64,000 nucleotides of DNA from Phoronis australis. Lineage: Eukaryota; Phoronida; Phoronidae. The position numbers and the translations under genes were made by a program. The notes below the pieces were generated by a model. The model had not been told where the DNA came from. It did not search any database and saw nothing but the letters and a program-made list of their open reading frames with translations. The stretch's first letter is position 1. Every line of letters starts with the position of its first letter. Shown in pieces: positions 12,210 through 24,940 of this stretch. The DNA lies in the NCBI GenBank assembly GCA_002633005.1, contig NMRA01000397.1:183325-247324 (forward strand), written 5' to 3'.

Positions 12210-14385
12210 ATGTTAATTGCTTGGTAATTCCTGATCAATTCACGATATTCGCAAAAATATCAAACTATACACAATGCAAAACGGCTAGAGACTGAATGGA
12301 GCCGTTTCCCTTAAAAACTCTATCAACCACGTTCTCGTATTAAAAACATCACTTTCATGTTAGCGTGTCTTTCCTATTACCCCCCCCCCCCTTATTCGTC
12401 ATTTTTAACAGTACCGGAATTTCACACCCGCCGTGTCCCTCTGCGTATGTTTCCAGCTTTTGCTCTGTGGTGGTATTACTGCATCATGTTATTTCCACTT
12501 GAGAACGAAACGTGTTTCGAAACATCGTGTCTCTTGGTCAGTTGCACCAACAATGCTCTTTTGAGTGTCGAACTTTGTTCCGAGGATACGAACGGAACGG
12601 GATAAAGATTCTTAGTAATAACGACAAGTGTCCGTATATTCAACCAGTTTTGCATATCGAAAAACTTGCTCCCGAAGTCCAGCCATTTAACAAAAGAAGA
12701 GTTTTATTAACATTCCATTAATTGAAGAAAATACACCATTTCCTTAAAATAAATAGGCATGTGTGAAATGCACGAACCACAAATAAAAAATAAAAATTAA
12801 TACAATGTAGTTAGACCTAAATCGGGCTAATGTACATCCATATTATCAATTCATGGCAATATGTGAGAATTGGGGGATATAAATGGAATGTATATACAGT
12901 GAAAGCGCTCATTACCAAATCATGAATCACACACCCAAAGAAAAGAAGTGACTACATGGCCAGGAAAGACTACAACATTTTACTAAAATTACAGCAATGA
13001 AACCAAAAATAACGAATCACGTAACACGCAAAAGCCAAGAATATCCCCAAAATCTATTAGAGACTAGACCATAAAATAAAACATAGAACAGGTAGCTCGA
13101 AAGTTTGCTGGCAAGGGTCACAGATGTGATTTTCGGGAAGCACCGTTAGACTTTTCCTGCAATGTGATGCAACCCACAACCATCCAGTCCGACAAAAAAT
13201 CCACGTCTAAGCAACGCAAATACAATTAAAATCCGTTTAGATAACGTTATAACTTAAATAAGACCTTCATTTGTTTCGAGACTCCCGATCGACGTACGCA
13301 CAACGTCATTGCAACTGGCATAAAACTCTTTTTATGTTGCGATTAAGGAATTCTGACGTTCCAACCGGCGTAGAACTTTTATTTGACGCGATAAGGGCGT
13401 CCCAACCTCAATACCAATGAAAGAAATTGGACTGCGGCGTCCGTACAAGACGAAGTACATCAAATGTACACCGATCCGCCTTCTCGCGCAACTATCCACA
13501 AGGCCATGATTGTCATGAAATTGAAATTTCATCACTGATCAGATCAAAGGACTGCGACGCCTGTACAACATGTTTACAGCATTACAACTGCCAATGAAAA
13601 AGCTTATGCTCGCAGACGTCCCAACGATGTCATTGCGATGGGTGCACACCTAGCCTCCGAACGGTTTGGGTACTTTGCTTAGTTACCCAAAGGACAAGTG
13701 TCAATACGTCACCCGAGGTTGTACATCAACAAAAACGAGTGTAAAGTGATAACTAAAATCGAAAAGGTACCTGGTAAGACCCTAGCTGCCCTGTATGAAA
13801 AGTTGGGGGTATCGAGGTCCCATAAGTAAGGTATAGTATCTAGGGGCTGTTTTAAAATCCGGCCGGTAGTCCAGTTTCTGGTGGCTGGGGAAAATGATAC
13901 GGAGTGTGCCTCCGCAGGCAAACGCCTAGAGTTCATATTTAGTTCCCGTGGATCACCAAGATTCTGCGCGGGCCTACTGCATGGTTACACCTTACGTATC
14001 ATCCACATACCTACGATAACATCGTGGTTTACAGTCCGGTGGACAACTGGCCAGAGCCTCATTGAGTCTCAAGATAGCACATGAAAATATTAGCTAATAT
14101 TGGGCACAGGGGGCGGGGTGAACCCATGGCCACTCCGTCAATTTAATCATAAAAGTTAACATTTAAACAGAAAATGGTTCTGTTTAACTGCTATCGTAAG
14201 CAACTTACGTAATTGGTTACGAGTCAATTTATGGACCTTGTCAGTATCAACATAGAGCTTGTTAAGACACAATTCAATGACCTCATCCACAGTAGCCTAC
14301 ATTAGTGAAGAAGCTACAAACATCTAGACGTTGATACTGATTACGAGTGAGCATTTGAACCTCGATTCCATACCATTGTCAACCA
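12210..14385. other. noncoding stretch before the retroelement relic
   Basis: A poly-C run at about 12380. The words ggactgcggcgtccgtacaa (13430) and ggactgcgacgcctgtacaa (13549) form a distant repeat. No gene recognised. Confidence 0.5.
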
Positions 14386-14389
14386 GAAC

Positions 14390-16215
14390 GTGTCCATAGA
14401 CCAGACGTGGGTCCCTGCTCAGGTCAGTCAGTCGACCACACGGTTCGCCTACCACTCCTTTAGTCATCAAAGGCCATGGACATATCTGCCAGATACGTGG
14501 CCGTACCCGATCCATCCCAGGCAGTCCACACCGAAGATCAGCATGTGTCCCCACCAGGTCAGTCCATCTTCGAAAGAAGTGCCTCAGATCCCAACAACCA
14601 ACTATCTGCCTCCGACGTTGCTGCGTTTACCGAGCTCCGTTGTCTATATGACCAAGTTTTCCAGAGCATGCAGTGATCCGCAAGTACAACGGCGCTTTAG
14701 GTAAAATACAGCCTAAACTAAACATAAGCACTACCCTTCTACCGCAGTTACTTGGACTACAGAGAAAGTTTGATGAACTGGAAAGTCTTGGTGTGTTTGC
14801 AGAAGACGTGAACGTGTAGAATACCTGAACACGTCTTTCCTCAGTCATCAAGAAACCATCGTCTCGTGACGCCGTCATTTGCCGATGTTGCCGGGGCAGT
14901 ACAGCAAACCGCAACCGTCTCTAATACCCCGTGTTGATAATACCCCGTGTTGATGTAGTCCTTAGGGATATTATATTGCACGTGGAAGTATAGAATCGTC
15001 AGTGACTTACGTCAGCCGTTTTTTAGATTCCACTTGCTCATATAGCCCCATGAGGTTTTGCGGCGTGGCCACTCCCTTTAAAGGAGTTCGTGTTCAGACA
15101 TGGGAACGCCGGAACCTGAAACATGCCTGAAAGAACTTATGTGCCGCGTCTTGGGAGACCGCATTTCTGATGGGTTTGTTTCGAAAAAAACTGAAACCTT
15201 TACGTGGGTGGTAACACCATTGCCGAGCTGCTCTCAAATTGGACCCAAGTCCTTCGTGCAGTCTAAGCCAACAGCTAGACTGTGCCTCAACGCATCCAAG
15301 ACAGTCATGTGTCCCCATTAAACCACTATCCTTGGGTGGACCTGGTCTAACGGAACATTACAAGCCAGCAAGCATCGCCCACGGCTCTGCTCTTTTGTCG
15401 GCGCTTATAAGGTCCCAAGTCGGGTGATTCTCCGCAGTGCCTTCATCTTGCACCCCCTCGAGCAAGCTATTGGTGGTAGGAAGTCCAAAGACCACACGCA
15501 GTAGGGCGACGCTATGCTGAGAACTTTTCAGAAAGCGCAGTCCAAGGTCAGCAAGCATAAAGCGGTAGCTATTGCTAAGCAGCAAGGTACATTATGGACT
15601 GTGACAGCAAGCAACATGGTAAGGCTGCATCCCGGCTTATACGTTTTTCGTGACCACCAAACTCTCCTCGTTGGCTTCTTTAATGCTAAACTGAAGAAGC
15701 ATCAGTCGTCACGGCTACCTTGTGAGCCTCTGCAGTCCAGCATTTCACTCCTTAATCGACTAAATCCGCACGTGTGCTCACCAAGAGTCGCCAATGCGTA
15801 CAGGCATAACTCAAACTCTGCCGTGGTGAATTAGTCGTGTTACTACCTCCCTAGCTACATCAGTCGTTAGCTATATTGCTGGTTAAGCCAACCTGTCTTC
15901 CAATATACAGGAGTCAACACACGCTATAGACTTTGAGAACCCACGCTGTCAAATATGTATTCTTACAAATGATGTCACTGACACCGTCGTACGCCAACTG
16001 AACGTCAAATACGTCTTGGATGCTTCCGGCAAGATGCCCTTCACAAGTAGTGTGGCAGGCGTGATTGTCTACACAACAGGAATGTCCGTATCTGCAGCGC
16101 ATCCACGCTCACCTTACACAACGCATCTGCGAAGATTGTGGACGTGAAGCGTTACCTTCGAAGTGTGTGCAATGCTCGAGGCGGTTTACTCGTAGTGCCA
16201 CGGTGTGGGGACCTG
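14390..16215 (+). pseudogene. Ty3/Gypsy-like retrotransposon pol relic
   Basis: Pieces of a retroelement polyprotein run in order on the plus strand but in shifting frames. There is a linker (about 14630-14735, FTELRCLYDQVFQSM, then KYNGALGKIQPKLN), the start of the reverse transcriptase (about 14736-14810, LGLQRKFDELESLGVF), the fingers/palm with stops and indels (14930-15130), and then ELMCRVLGD (15133), NWTQVLRAV (about 15237) and LGWTWSNGTLQA (about 15331). The connection and RNase H region follow (15400-15830, VGAYKVPSRVI and GFFNAKLKKHQSSRLPCE). A pre-integrase segment (about 16060-16210) contains VKRYLRSVCNARGGLL. No intact frame and no LTRs are visible. The superfamily is judged from the general pattern; BEL/Pao is possible. 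Confidence 0.62.
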
Positions 16216-16640
16216 TACTATGTGTTTGGACTGGTCATGTGGAGTACGGCGTCGTCATGAGCAAAATGGACAAAAATTCCCCGACAAGGCGTACTTTATG
16301 AGATCGTTTACCTCGTTACACATGACTTTTTGCAATGAAACTGTTGTCATGCACTCATGCATTGGAAGAGTAATAGTTGAATGTGACCTTAATTTTACTA
16401 ATAGGGTCCCTATACTGACTATGCTCAAGAGATTTCACTGTTTACACATTGTCAACGATAAACTTCGAGTGACAATTTTGTTTGTCTATTTGTTGTGTTT
16501 GAGTACCACCATGTAACCATAGACACAACGCGCATGAGGAGTATAGTTGACATTTGTAATTTGTAGTTTAATTTATGTAGCATCTTGTGACACTTACTCT
16601 CAAAATATCTGTAAGGACTAGTCATACTCGAGTTTTGCGT

Positions 16641-18480
16641 GACTGTCCGAACTCGTCATGAGCAACTGATGTACGGTTTCGCATTGAGCCGGTGGTGTTT
16701 TCAACTTATTGTTGTCGTCTAATTATGCATCAATACGTGCAGAAAGTAACTCATTCCTATACATATAAACCAGTATCTTGATAATTAATGTCAAATGACT
16801 CTGCGATCGGATTCCCGGCCAAAAACTTGCTGTCCGACCTACTGCATAGACTATATCTCCCAGAAATAACTGAGATTTGTTGGTTTCTACGAGGTAAACC
16901 ATGTAAATTTCCCAGCACTGAACTTCAAAGATTAGCTAACTGTTGCAACGAGTTCGAACTGGAGGAAATATATAAAATTCTCACACAACAGACCACAAGG
17001 TTTGGTGCGAAAATGACTCATTATACCGATTTCCACATTTGTCATGTGGGACCGCCCGCCTCATTGAATTCCTCCAGTGACAGTTCACGTCGCTTCTTAG
17101 TGGGACTAACCCTTTCAATCTCAGTGACAAAATGCCACATATTTTGTACCGGAATATACATTCTTTCAACTCCAAGCGCAGACGAGGTGAGGATTTGTTA
17201 AAACACTTGCCCCTAATAGACTGCGGTTGTAACAGATTTCTCAGTTCCTCTACCTTCTCATTTTCCTGTTTAAGTATTTGCTTTCCGTCTTCCAAATTTG
17301 GTTCATCTTCGTAGCCGAACAAGTCAATCTCCCCCAGTTTTAGTTTTCCCGACATTTCCTCTTGCCGTCAAAGCTCAACTGACACGCACTGGCTTTGGGA
17401 GTGACATCAACAAGTTCAGGAATACAGGAGTTATAGAGTTACCCACTTTTGACGTAGGCAGTTGCTTAACGTTTGGCACGGCAGGCAAAGTTTATTTTCG
17501 ATTCTAATGAATCTCCTCCAGATTTCATACCGATATGCTTGAACCCTCACATGAATCTCACAATTTCCAATGGAAAAGTTTGTATCCGATCCGCCAAAAC
17601 TTCACAATGTCGTTCGAGTACCTCATTGTTACGGTGTTGTCAAGGGTAACAATTCTGCCACATCTAAAAACAGTAAGAACGCTATGTTGTCTAAGGGGAA
17701 CGTGCCATCTGCTGTCATCCAATTAAACTTGACCCAGCTGTCTCTTGAAATCCCTATTGTTTTCAAAGCATCGATCGCGCGTGGTGCGACATCACATATT
17801 TCTTTTATTGCACTGTAATTCTCGTGCTAAACCCGTCTCTATATCCCTTACGCACTCTTTTCGCTAGGTGTATTCTTCATCTTTGTCTTGTTCTACTTTT
17901 GACTTCTTCGAAACGGGACTCTTGTGGTCAAACTCTTTTTCTGGCATAGATATCTTTTGCTTGACCTGGTTTCGTAGCTCTCCACCAAAGCAGTGTTGGG
18001 AATGCACCCATATTTTTTACTCATAAACATTCCAAACCGCTTTGTTCATGCAATGTTAGATACAGTCATTGTATCTAATCCTTAGAACTTGATCATCGTT
18101 ATCTGCGATGCCGTGGCCAATTACTCCAGCAAAGTGATCTGTACCAACACAAAAGTAACAGCATTTGAAGTTGATTGATCGGAAACAACTGCAAAATGTT
18201 TTCACATCTATTTCACTCTGTCCACAATGGAATGACAATGGCGTAACACTTCTTACCTGTGTTCTCACTTTATACACCAAATTGCAAATACATCCAATCT
18301 TTCTCAAGTCACCCATGTGACTATACTCCTCGAGAACTTCTGTTATTATAAAGTTAAACGGTCTATTCTGATTAAAATTTGATTAATTATCAATCATCTC
18401 ACTGACGAGTTCGTACAGTTTTCAAAAATCTACTCATGACGAGTCCGTACAAATGGCTCAGGCGAGTCCGTACAGTAGTT
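16641..18480. mobile_element. possible DNA transposon with subterminal inverted repeats
   Basis: gactgtccgaactcgtcatgag (16641-16662, written here as overlapping words gactgtccgaactcg and actcgtcatgag) is the approximate complement of ctcatgacgagtccgtac (18433-18450). The right side has three tandem versions of the word (gacgagttcgtacag 18403, gacgagtccgtacaa 18438, gcgagtccgtacag 18462). A broken minus-strand coding relic sits inside. Ends and target duplication are not resolved. Confidence 0.35.
16985..17355 (-). pseudogene. broken minus-strand coding relic, family not recognised
   Basis: From the minus-strand ATG at 17353-17355 the peptide starts MSGKLKLGEIDLFGYEDEP and continues with an acidic, coiled-coil-like stretch (KQENEKVEELRNLLQPQ). 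Protein-like sequence then continues in another frame (NMWHFVTEIERVSPTKKRR followed by ELSLEEFNEAGGP). The composition is coding-like, but a frameshift near 17160 and stops after about 17040 break it. I do not recognise the family; a gag-like or transposon-associated protein is possible. The plus-strand frame at 16788-17201 overlaps it and is less convincing. Confidence 0.4.
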
Positions 18481-18489
18481 AGTCTAACT

Positions 18490-21400
18490 GCCTAATTTAC
18501 ACTTTCCATATGTTTGTGAATCAAACACACTTTTAACTGAAACTTTTGCAGCACATGCACCTGTTCATAAAATATTACTTACAGTATGAAATATATTAAA
18601 TCAACGACATAATGCATCATTTTATAACAAACTTCAGGGCCGTAGGAAGCCGGGGGGGGGGGGGGGGGGGGCACNNNAAAAAATTTTCAGGCGTCAGGGT
18701 TAAACCGTGGCAACCGACATAGGTGAGGGGCCGGGGACAATCGAGAAAAGAAAGACTGCTAAACATTAAACATGGATACGAGAAAAAATTCAAGAGAACT
18801 TTTAACAACCCTGCTTCAGTGCATGGTTTACCTTTTGAGGATCCTGGCAAGGACATAGCCGTTAGGGTCTCCGCTTTTGCAGCACAGGTCGTTTAAACTC
18901 ACACATTTAATTCGTAAAATCGAGAAAATTTGTAAAGCGAAGCTTTTGGATATTCAAATTCAACAAGTCAATTTTGCGAATGCAAAACTACATATTTCCT
19001 AGTAAGGGATATAACGGAGACAATTTTCACTTTATTTTTTTCTCGAAACTGGATATCATTTAAGAAAAAAGGATGATCTGATAGATAACATCAATTGCTG
19101 CGCATTTCCTGATATTTGAAAATATAGATATTTTCATATTTAGGGGTCCCGCCGTTAAAGGAGGCCATTGATTACATTCAAGTGGCCACCTTTTTGTGTT
19201 TTAATTGACAAATTTTTAAGGGGTCGCTTACGGAGACAGGGCCCAATGTTGGAATCGATTACCTCTATTTTCCTGTTTTTTTGGGGGGGAAATCGTGCAA
19301 CCGACTTTCATGTTGAAGGTCACTCCCTGCATTGTTTTGGGACCACACGACGGTGGAATGAACTGTCACTTTCTTCCAAGCTTAATGGTGTTTAGCCTTT
19401 CATCTTAAGGTGTCCCATTTCAGACGGTACCCTCTCTCGGTGAAGCAGTTCGGGGGAAATGTCCCTTTGTCCCTCTATAAATGTAAATCCGACACTGCCA
19501 AGTATTCACGAGGGAAGTCGAGATTCCAACGTCATTAAAAAGAAACAGAAAACATTCATGCACAACACAGCCATTCGATCCCAACAACCAAAAATGTGAA
19601 AAATATAATAGGATTGCCGCCATCGAAAGGGTGAAATTTTGAAGAACGTGAAGACAACTACTTATGAATTACACAAAAGGAGTATTTCCGATGGTTAGTT
19701 ATAAAATAATGTTACTGTTTCCCGTAGTATCACAAGAATAGTATCTCTTTTGAAGAGGGTTACTATGATCGTTTGAAAGGAATCTCCACATTTGGTAAAC
19801 ACTACTGTCTGGGCTACTATTTGTAATGATCGTGTACATGTCGAAAGGGGTATTCAAAGAATTGTCGCAATCATAAACAAAGATTTCAGCGTTTTTTGTC
19901 AGTGGAGTTCAAGTTTACAACGTAAACCGTTGGAGGTACCTCTGAAATGAGCAAAAATACACCTTAATACGAACGCCCCATCTCCCATATTCCCCCGGTT
20001 ACCCGTCAAAGTCTGCGAGCATGCATGCGGAAATTGCGCAAAACATTCCGTTTTGAGAAACAAATTCGTTGGTTTCTGATTTATTTGTTTATGTATATAC
20101 GAAAATCGATAGATTCATAGATGATTTTTGACTATTAGAAGCTAATCTTGTAAGAATTGATGATGTTTCAGTGAATTTAATTGCAGCCTGAAGTTGGCAA
20201 AACTCCAATCCCCAAACTTTAAAGTACACTTAGACGATTTTTGCATATCTAAAATAACTCTCAAAGACATTGAGGAAATTTGGACACACAAAACGTAGAT
20301 AGAAAAAAAGTTTTAAAAATCCTTAAATAAATAAAATTAAACTCATTGCTTGGAAAGGTTGTCTTTGCATTTCCTTGGTGTTTTTAGTTTCCAGTAGTAT
20401 TGAGTAAAGAATTTTTGTTCCTCAAAACTGAATTGATTGATTGCCCTGATTCTCGTGCACGTCATGACTGACGTACCCACGTTAAAAATAAGATGTAACC
20501 ATGCAGTAGGCCCGCTCAGAATCTCAGTGATCCACGCGAACTGAATTTGAACTCCAGGTGTTCAGGAAGTGTGTTCATTTTTGGGACACACTTGTCTATC
20601 CTTTTCCCCAGCCACCAGAAACTGAACTACCGGTCGTGTTTCAACTACAGCCCCAAAGGCACTATACCAGGATCTTCGGGGCCTCACCTTTTCAAAAAAC
20701 TCCTTCGAAGTATGACCCTAATAAAATAAAGTTTTCCAGACTCAAAACTGGAACACAATAAAACGAATCTTGACCTTAGGGCGAGCGCAGACGGCCGGTA
20801 CGAGCTGCCTGTCTCAAATGAATCACAGCTGAGTTGACCAGCAACTAGCTTTAGTTCATCGGTAATTTTGTATTTTCACACTGTTAGATCTCGGCTATAG
20901 CTACTTCAGGCAGCTCTTCTCTACCGGTCAGTGTACTGGTCCTAGGCCCATTCTTACTCTCCCCGTTGGTTCACGGTTACTCAACTGTTAATGGCTGCAT
21001 CCCCGGGATTGTCCCTAGGGCGGACGTGGGAGATTCGGTACAAATATGATGGCATCAGGAGCACGGGGGCGAGGGGGGAGGGGGTGGAGGTGGTGGCGAT
21101 GGAGGATTATTTGGCGACGACGAAATGGTTCGTGCCACCCACAATAAATTTTGCCTTCCTACAGGCCTGAACGTTCCTGATTTTTTCACAGCACCAAGGC
21201 TACTGACTCGGTATTACAGAGTTGCTGGTCACACTAACGTGAGAGGCACAGAACATTTTAAAGACAATTTTGTTCGATTGGTGTCGGTATTCCTCAGCAC
21301 ATAAAATTGCTCATGACGACGAAGTACTCCTCCGACCAGTCCGAACACGTGGTACATGACGGCGTCAAGTTCTGTCGTTCAGCAACTTTTCCAGACGTGA

Positions 21401-21690
21401 GGGGTTCTGAACTGCGTGCGATAAAATCTGGCTCCTTTAGTTTGTTAACTGCCCAGCACAGTTTTTTTGTCCCGTATGACAACTAGCAAGCCAATTATCT
21501 CTCAGGCTTCAAAGGGTTACTGAAACCTGCCAGAATGGATTGTCTTAACTTCTGTTGTAGGCCTAGTTGGGCGATTTTGGTGATTCAAAAACTAAACATG
21601 ATCAGCATTTGACAAGGAATTCATAAATGCTATTGGTTTATGTTCAAATATGTTATAACTTAACTTTCCTTTTTAGCAGCACAGCCCAGT
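18490..21690. other. noncoding stretch, no gene recognised
   Basis: Apart from the G run and the N triplet, I see only unique-looking sequence with short frames, none with domain-like features or good splice contexts. Confidence 0.5.
18652..18677. repeat. G homopolymer followed by unresolved NNN
   Basis: About 20 consecutive G, then gcac and three N. The minus-strand frame across it (18617-18856) is not a gene. Confidence 0.9.
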
Positions 21691-21694
21691 CAGG

Positions 21695-21755
21695 CTCTCT
21701 CTCTCTCCCTCTCTCTCCCTCCCTCCCTCCCTCCCTCTCTCCCTCCCTTTCTCTC
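21695..21755. repeat. pyrimidine (CTCT/CCCT) simple repeat
   Basis: Uninterrupted run of C and T, mainly ctct then ccct. Confidence 0.9.
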
Positions 21756-21850
21756 GGCCTGCTCGGCTTCCACGAGGTTGCGCATATGTCATATCAAATT
21801 ATCGGAAGTGGTTTCATTTCGTTACGCCGACAAGTTTTTAGTATTTTAAC

Positions 21851-22076
21851 CATGCGCGCACCCAGCCTTCAATATGGGGGTGGGGGCTCGAATTCCTAGC
21901 CATGTGCACCTCATTACTGACAAAATAGTCAGTCGACTAAAAAAAATACCCCGAATGGAGCTGTACCTGCTGTGAATTTGAATTCTGCGTTTGCGACTTT
22001 TTAGTAGACTTTTTATCTCGTTTTCTCGGACTCTTTTGTTTCTCCGAGGCGGATCTTTTTGCCCGCTTCGCCAAAT
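21851..22076. mobile_element. second copy of the 222-bp MITE, right TIR lost
   Basis: Starts catgcgcgcacccagcctt (21851-21869), the same TIR as at 34183. The interior words tttttagtagactttttatc, ctcgttttctcggactc and tttctccgaggcggatc match. The right end passes into a G-rich run (22077-22097) instead of the TIR. Confidence 0.68.
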
Positions 22077-22130
22077 GGGGGGAGGGAGGGGGGGGGGCTC
22101 GAGCCCCCGCTGGCTACTAGGCAATGGTGA

Positions 22131-22458
22131 GACTAATTGAATATAGACAGAGGTTTACTGTAGCCTGTGAATGGTGGTTTAGAATAGGCTTCTCCATCAA
22201 TATAATGATTCAAGTATAATAACAATCTTGTTTGTCTTTCTCTCTGTCTGTGACACACTTCTAGGATGCACAGGATTCAAAATGGTATTAGGTAACACCA
22301 TTTTGTAAGTGACAGGGCAACCTGCGCGAAAGTGAACATAGTCTGGCCAACGTAATGCTGTCTACAGGCAGAATGAAGACACATTGATGGAGAAACCTGT
22401 TCTAAACCACCAGCTCATATAGGCGACAGTACAAAACTGTTTCTATTCAATTAGTCTG
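22131..22458. repeat. foldback MITE-like element with about 75-bp inverted arms
   Basis: The left arm 22131-22202 (gactaattgaata, tttactgtagcct, ggtggtttagaa, cttctccatcaat) is matched in reverse complement by 22382-22458 (attgatggagaaa, ttctaaaccacc, aggcgacagtac, tattcaattagtc). A central hairpin caaaatggt (22278-22286) / accattttg (22297-22305) lies between. No coding frame. The target duplication is unclear. Confidence 0.75.
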
Positions 22459-23589
22459 TTACGTGCCATTCCCCTGGACTATTGAACACTGTGAGGTAAA
22501 TCACAATGGAGGTCCGTATTCCGTATTCTGATCACACTTACCTAATGCCAATTGGACTTCATACGCAAAAGGTTACTTAGTTAAGCAAAATAAAAAAGGA
22601 TTATAAAAATTGGACTGTGTTTAATATAAATATTTCAAAGTTTTCATTGGTTTGGGAAGACTGGAAAAAAGTGCTATCGTTGATAAAGTTGCACATTTTA
22701 CACCTAGGTTTGTTACATTGTGTGTTGCCAGTAGGTTTGTCATTTTGGTGTATATTGTCTCTGAATTTCATGCATTTTTAGCGTTACAAGTGGCCACGTG
22801 TCAACAGCAGAAAAGAAATAAATTTATTAAGCACGCAATTCTTTTGATATGACTAGGAATAACTGAAGTCACGTTGAGAACCACTTAGTCTTATACTAGA
22901 TAAGTTGAGTCGGCTTATTGAGAAATGGTAGGGTTCATCCTTAAACAGGAACTAGTTACAAAATTTGCAATACCTTTGTTTCTAACCGTAAAGAAGGTTA
23001 AAAAGTAAAGTTCATACTCTGTAACATAAGAACTGCGGAATATGTTAGCCTATTCAACACAACACGACCCAGCACAACAAATTATTCAATATCTAACAAT
23101 TACAAAAGTTTGTATATTAACTGGGTTCTGGTATGTTGAAAAAGGGCCAAATCCGTCCAACAAAATGCAGTGCGTACCAGCAAGTGAAATTCAGCCATAC
23201 AAATGGTGAATAGGAAATGAAATTATGGCCTTTTAAATAACAACGCGGTGCTTATCAGTGTCGTTTTTAGTGGGGGGACAAGGGCATGCCCCCCTAAAAT
23301 TCTCCCAGATTCCTTTTGGCAATTCGAAGGTGCAAACGTCTGACTGGCAAAATCTTGCCCCTAATAGGCTGCCCAGCCCCTGCATAACTCAAAATCCTGG
23401 ATCCAACGCTGCTTACTATCTAAGTAAAATGAGCGGCCACACTTACAGCATAGTGTTACCAGGCACGAGGTTGCAGACTCGACTCGGTAATCGTACCCCA
23501 TTTGTAGTGCACGTTTCCCGATATTAAGAAGTACCATGAAACTAAAATATTACTCGGTAAGACTACATATATTACTGGATTCATTTAAA

Positions 23590-23819
23590 TAATGAAAAAT
23601 ATCGAGTAAAGATTCCTTTTGGAACCAAAGAACCGTACTTTGATGTGGTAAGCATACAGCCGGTTCGTTCGCATATATCACGGACTTGATTCAACCGGGT
23701 GCGTCCTCTGTCGTAGAATAAAACGAAAGAAAAGGTATCTGGGATTCCCAAACATCACATCAAGGTACTGCTGGGTAATTGGTTCCAAAAGGGATCTTTA
23801 CTCAATCTTTATCATTACT
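23590..23819. repeat. foldback element, about 230 bp
   Basis: The left arm gagtaaagattccttttgga (from 23604) and the right-arm complement gagtaaagatcccttttgga (ending 23803) match with one or two changes. The match extends to aatgaaaaatat/atctttatcatt outside and actttgatgtg/cacatcaaggt inside. It lies just upstream of the CCAAT/CRE cluster. Confidence 0.72.
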
Positions 23820-23939
23820 TGATAAGCGAGCAACATAGGTCACAGACAGTTTACTCCCTTAAAATGTTACGTTAAAGGGTGTTTATTACAAATAGTTTTG
23901 TTTTGAGCGAATTATATTAGCATTTGTGTAGTGTGCCTA

Positions 23940-24030
23940 TGCTCCGACCCGTATTGGAATCTGGCCCGTATTGGAATGATGACGTCATTCCAATACGGGA
24001 AGTAGTTTCTGGCCCGTATTGGAATGAGCG
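23940..24030. promoter_or_regulatory. four CCAAT-containing 13-mers with a palindrome around a CRE
   Basis: The 13-mer cccgtattggaat occurs at 23948-23960, 23965-23977 and 24013-24025, and inverted at 23987-23999. The second and the inverted copies form a 35-bp palindrome (23965-23999) with 15-bp perfect arms. Its centre contains TGACGTCA (23980-23987), the full CREB/ATF site. Each 13-mer contains ATTGG, the complement of the CCAAT box. Clustered CCAAT boxes with a CRE are typical of promoters, and the large gap begins 310 bp later, so a first exon could be hidden there. It could also be a repeat fragment. Confidence 0.5.
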
Positions 24031-24338
24031 GTCGTTGTCGTTTCGTTGCTCTTGGTTTGTTGAAGTGTGCAAGATTTCTTGTGTTAAATTCGTAAGATAT
24101 AAGGTATTTTTAACCAGAATTGTGTTAGGTTTAATCAGGAATTTTTTCTACAGATTTTTATTGTGTTTCTTAGTGTTATTAGACACGTGTGTTGCACTGT
24201 TACAGACTTCATTTTCTCGACACGTGTATCAGCTTACCAGGCCCCTTCCTTACTGCTGGTTTTAACTTTTTTCTGTGTACTTGTTGCCTACTTTTGTGAT
24301 TTATCTCATCAGTTAGTTTATACAAATGGGCATACGCC

Positions 24339-24940
24339 NNNNNNNNNNNNNNNNNNNNNNNNNNNNNNNNNNNNNNNNNNNNNNNNNNNNNNNNNNNNNN
24401 NNNNNNNNNNNNNNNNNNNNNNNNNNNNNNNNNNNNNNNNNNNNNNNNNNNNNNNNNNNNNNNNNNNNNNNNNNNNNNNNNNNNNNNNNNNNNNNNNNNN
24501 NNNNNNNNNNNNNNNNNNNNNNNNNNNNNNNNNNNNNNNNNNNNNNNNNNNNNNNNNNNNNNNNNNNNNNNNNNNNNNNNNNNNNNNNNNNNNNNNNNNN
24601 NNNNNNNNNNNNNNNNNNNNNNNNNNNNNNNNNNNNNNNNNNNNNNNNNNNNNNNNNNNNNNNNNNNNNNNNNNNNNNNNNNNNNNNNNNNNNNNNNNNN
24701 NNNNNNNNNNNNNNNNNNNNNNNNNNNNNNNNNNNNNNNNNNNNNNNNNNNNNNNNNNNNNNNNNNNNNNNNNNNNNNNNNNNNNNNNNNNNNNNNNNNN
24801 NNNNNNNNNNNNNNNNNNNNNNNNNNNNNNNNNNNNNNNNNNNNNNNNNNNNNNNNNNNNNNNNNNNNNNNNNNNNNNNNNNNNNNNNNNNNNNNNNNNN
24901 NNNNNNNNNNNNNNNNNNNNNNNNNNNNNNNNNNNNNNNN
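24339..24940. other. assembly gap, about 600 N
   Basis: Run of undetermined bases. Open frames crossing it are artefacts of translating N. Confidence 0.99.

Noticed and set aside
16788-17201. 137-codon plus-strand frame as a gene
   Set aside because: It overlaps the more protein-like minus-strand relic and has no recognisable motif.
18399-18475. Hammerhead ribozyme (ctgacgag and gacgagtccgtac words)
   Set aside because: The conserved GAAA and the flanking stems of a hammerhead core are not present; the words are a short tandem repeat.
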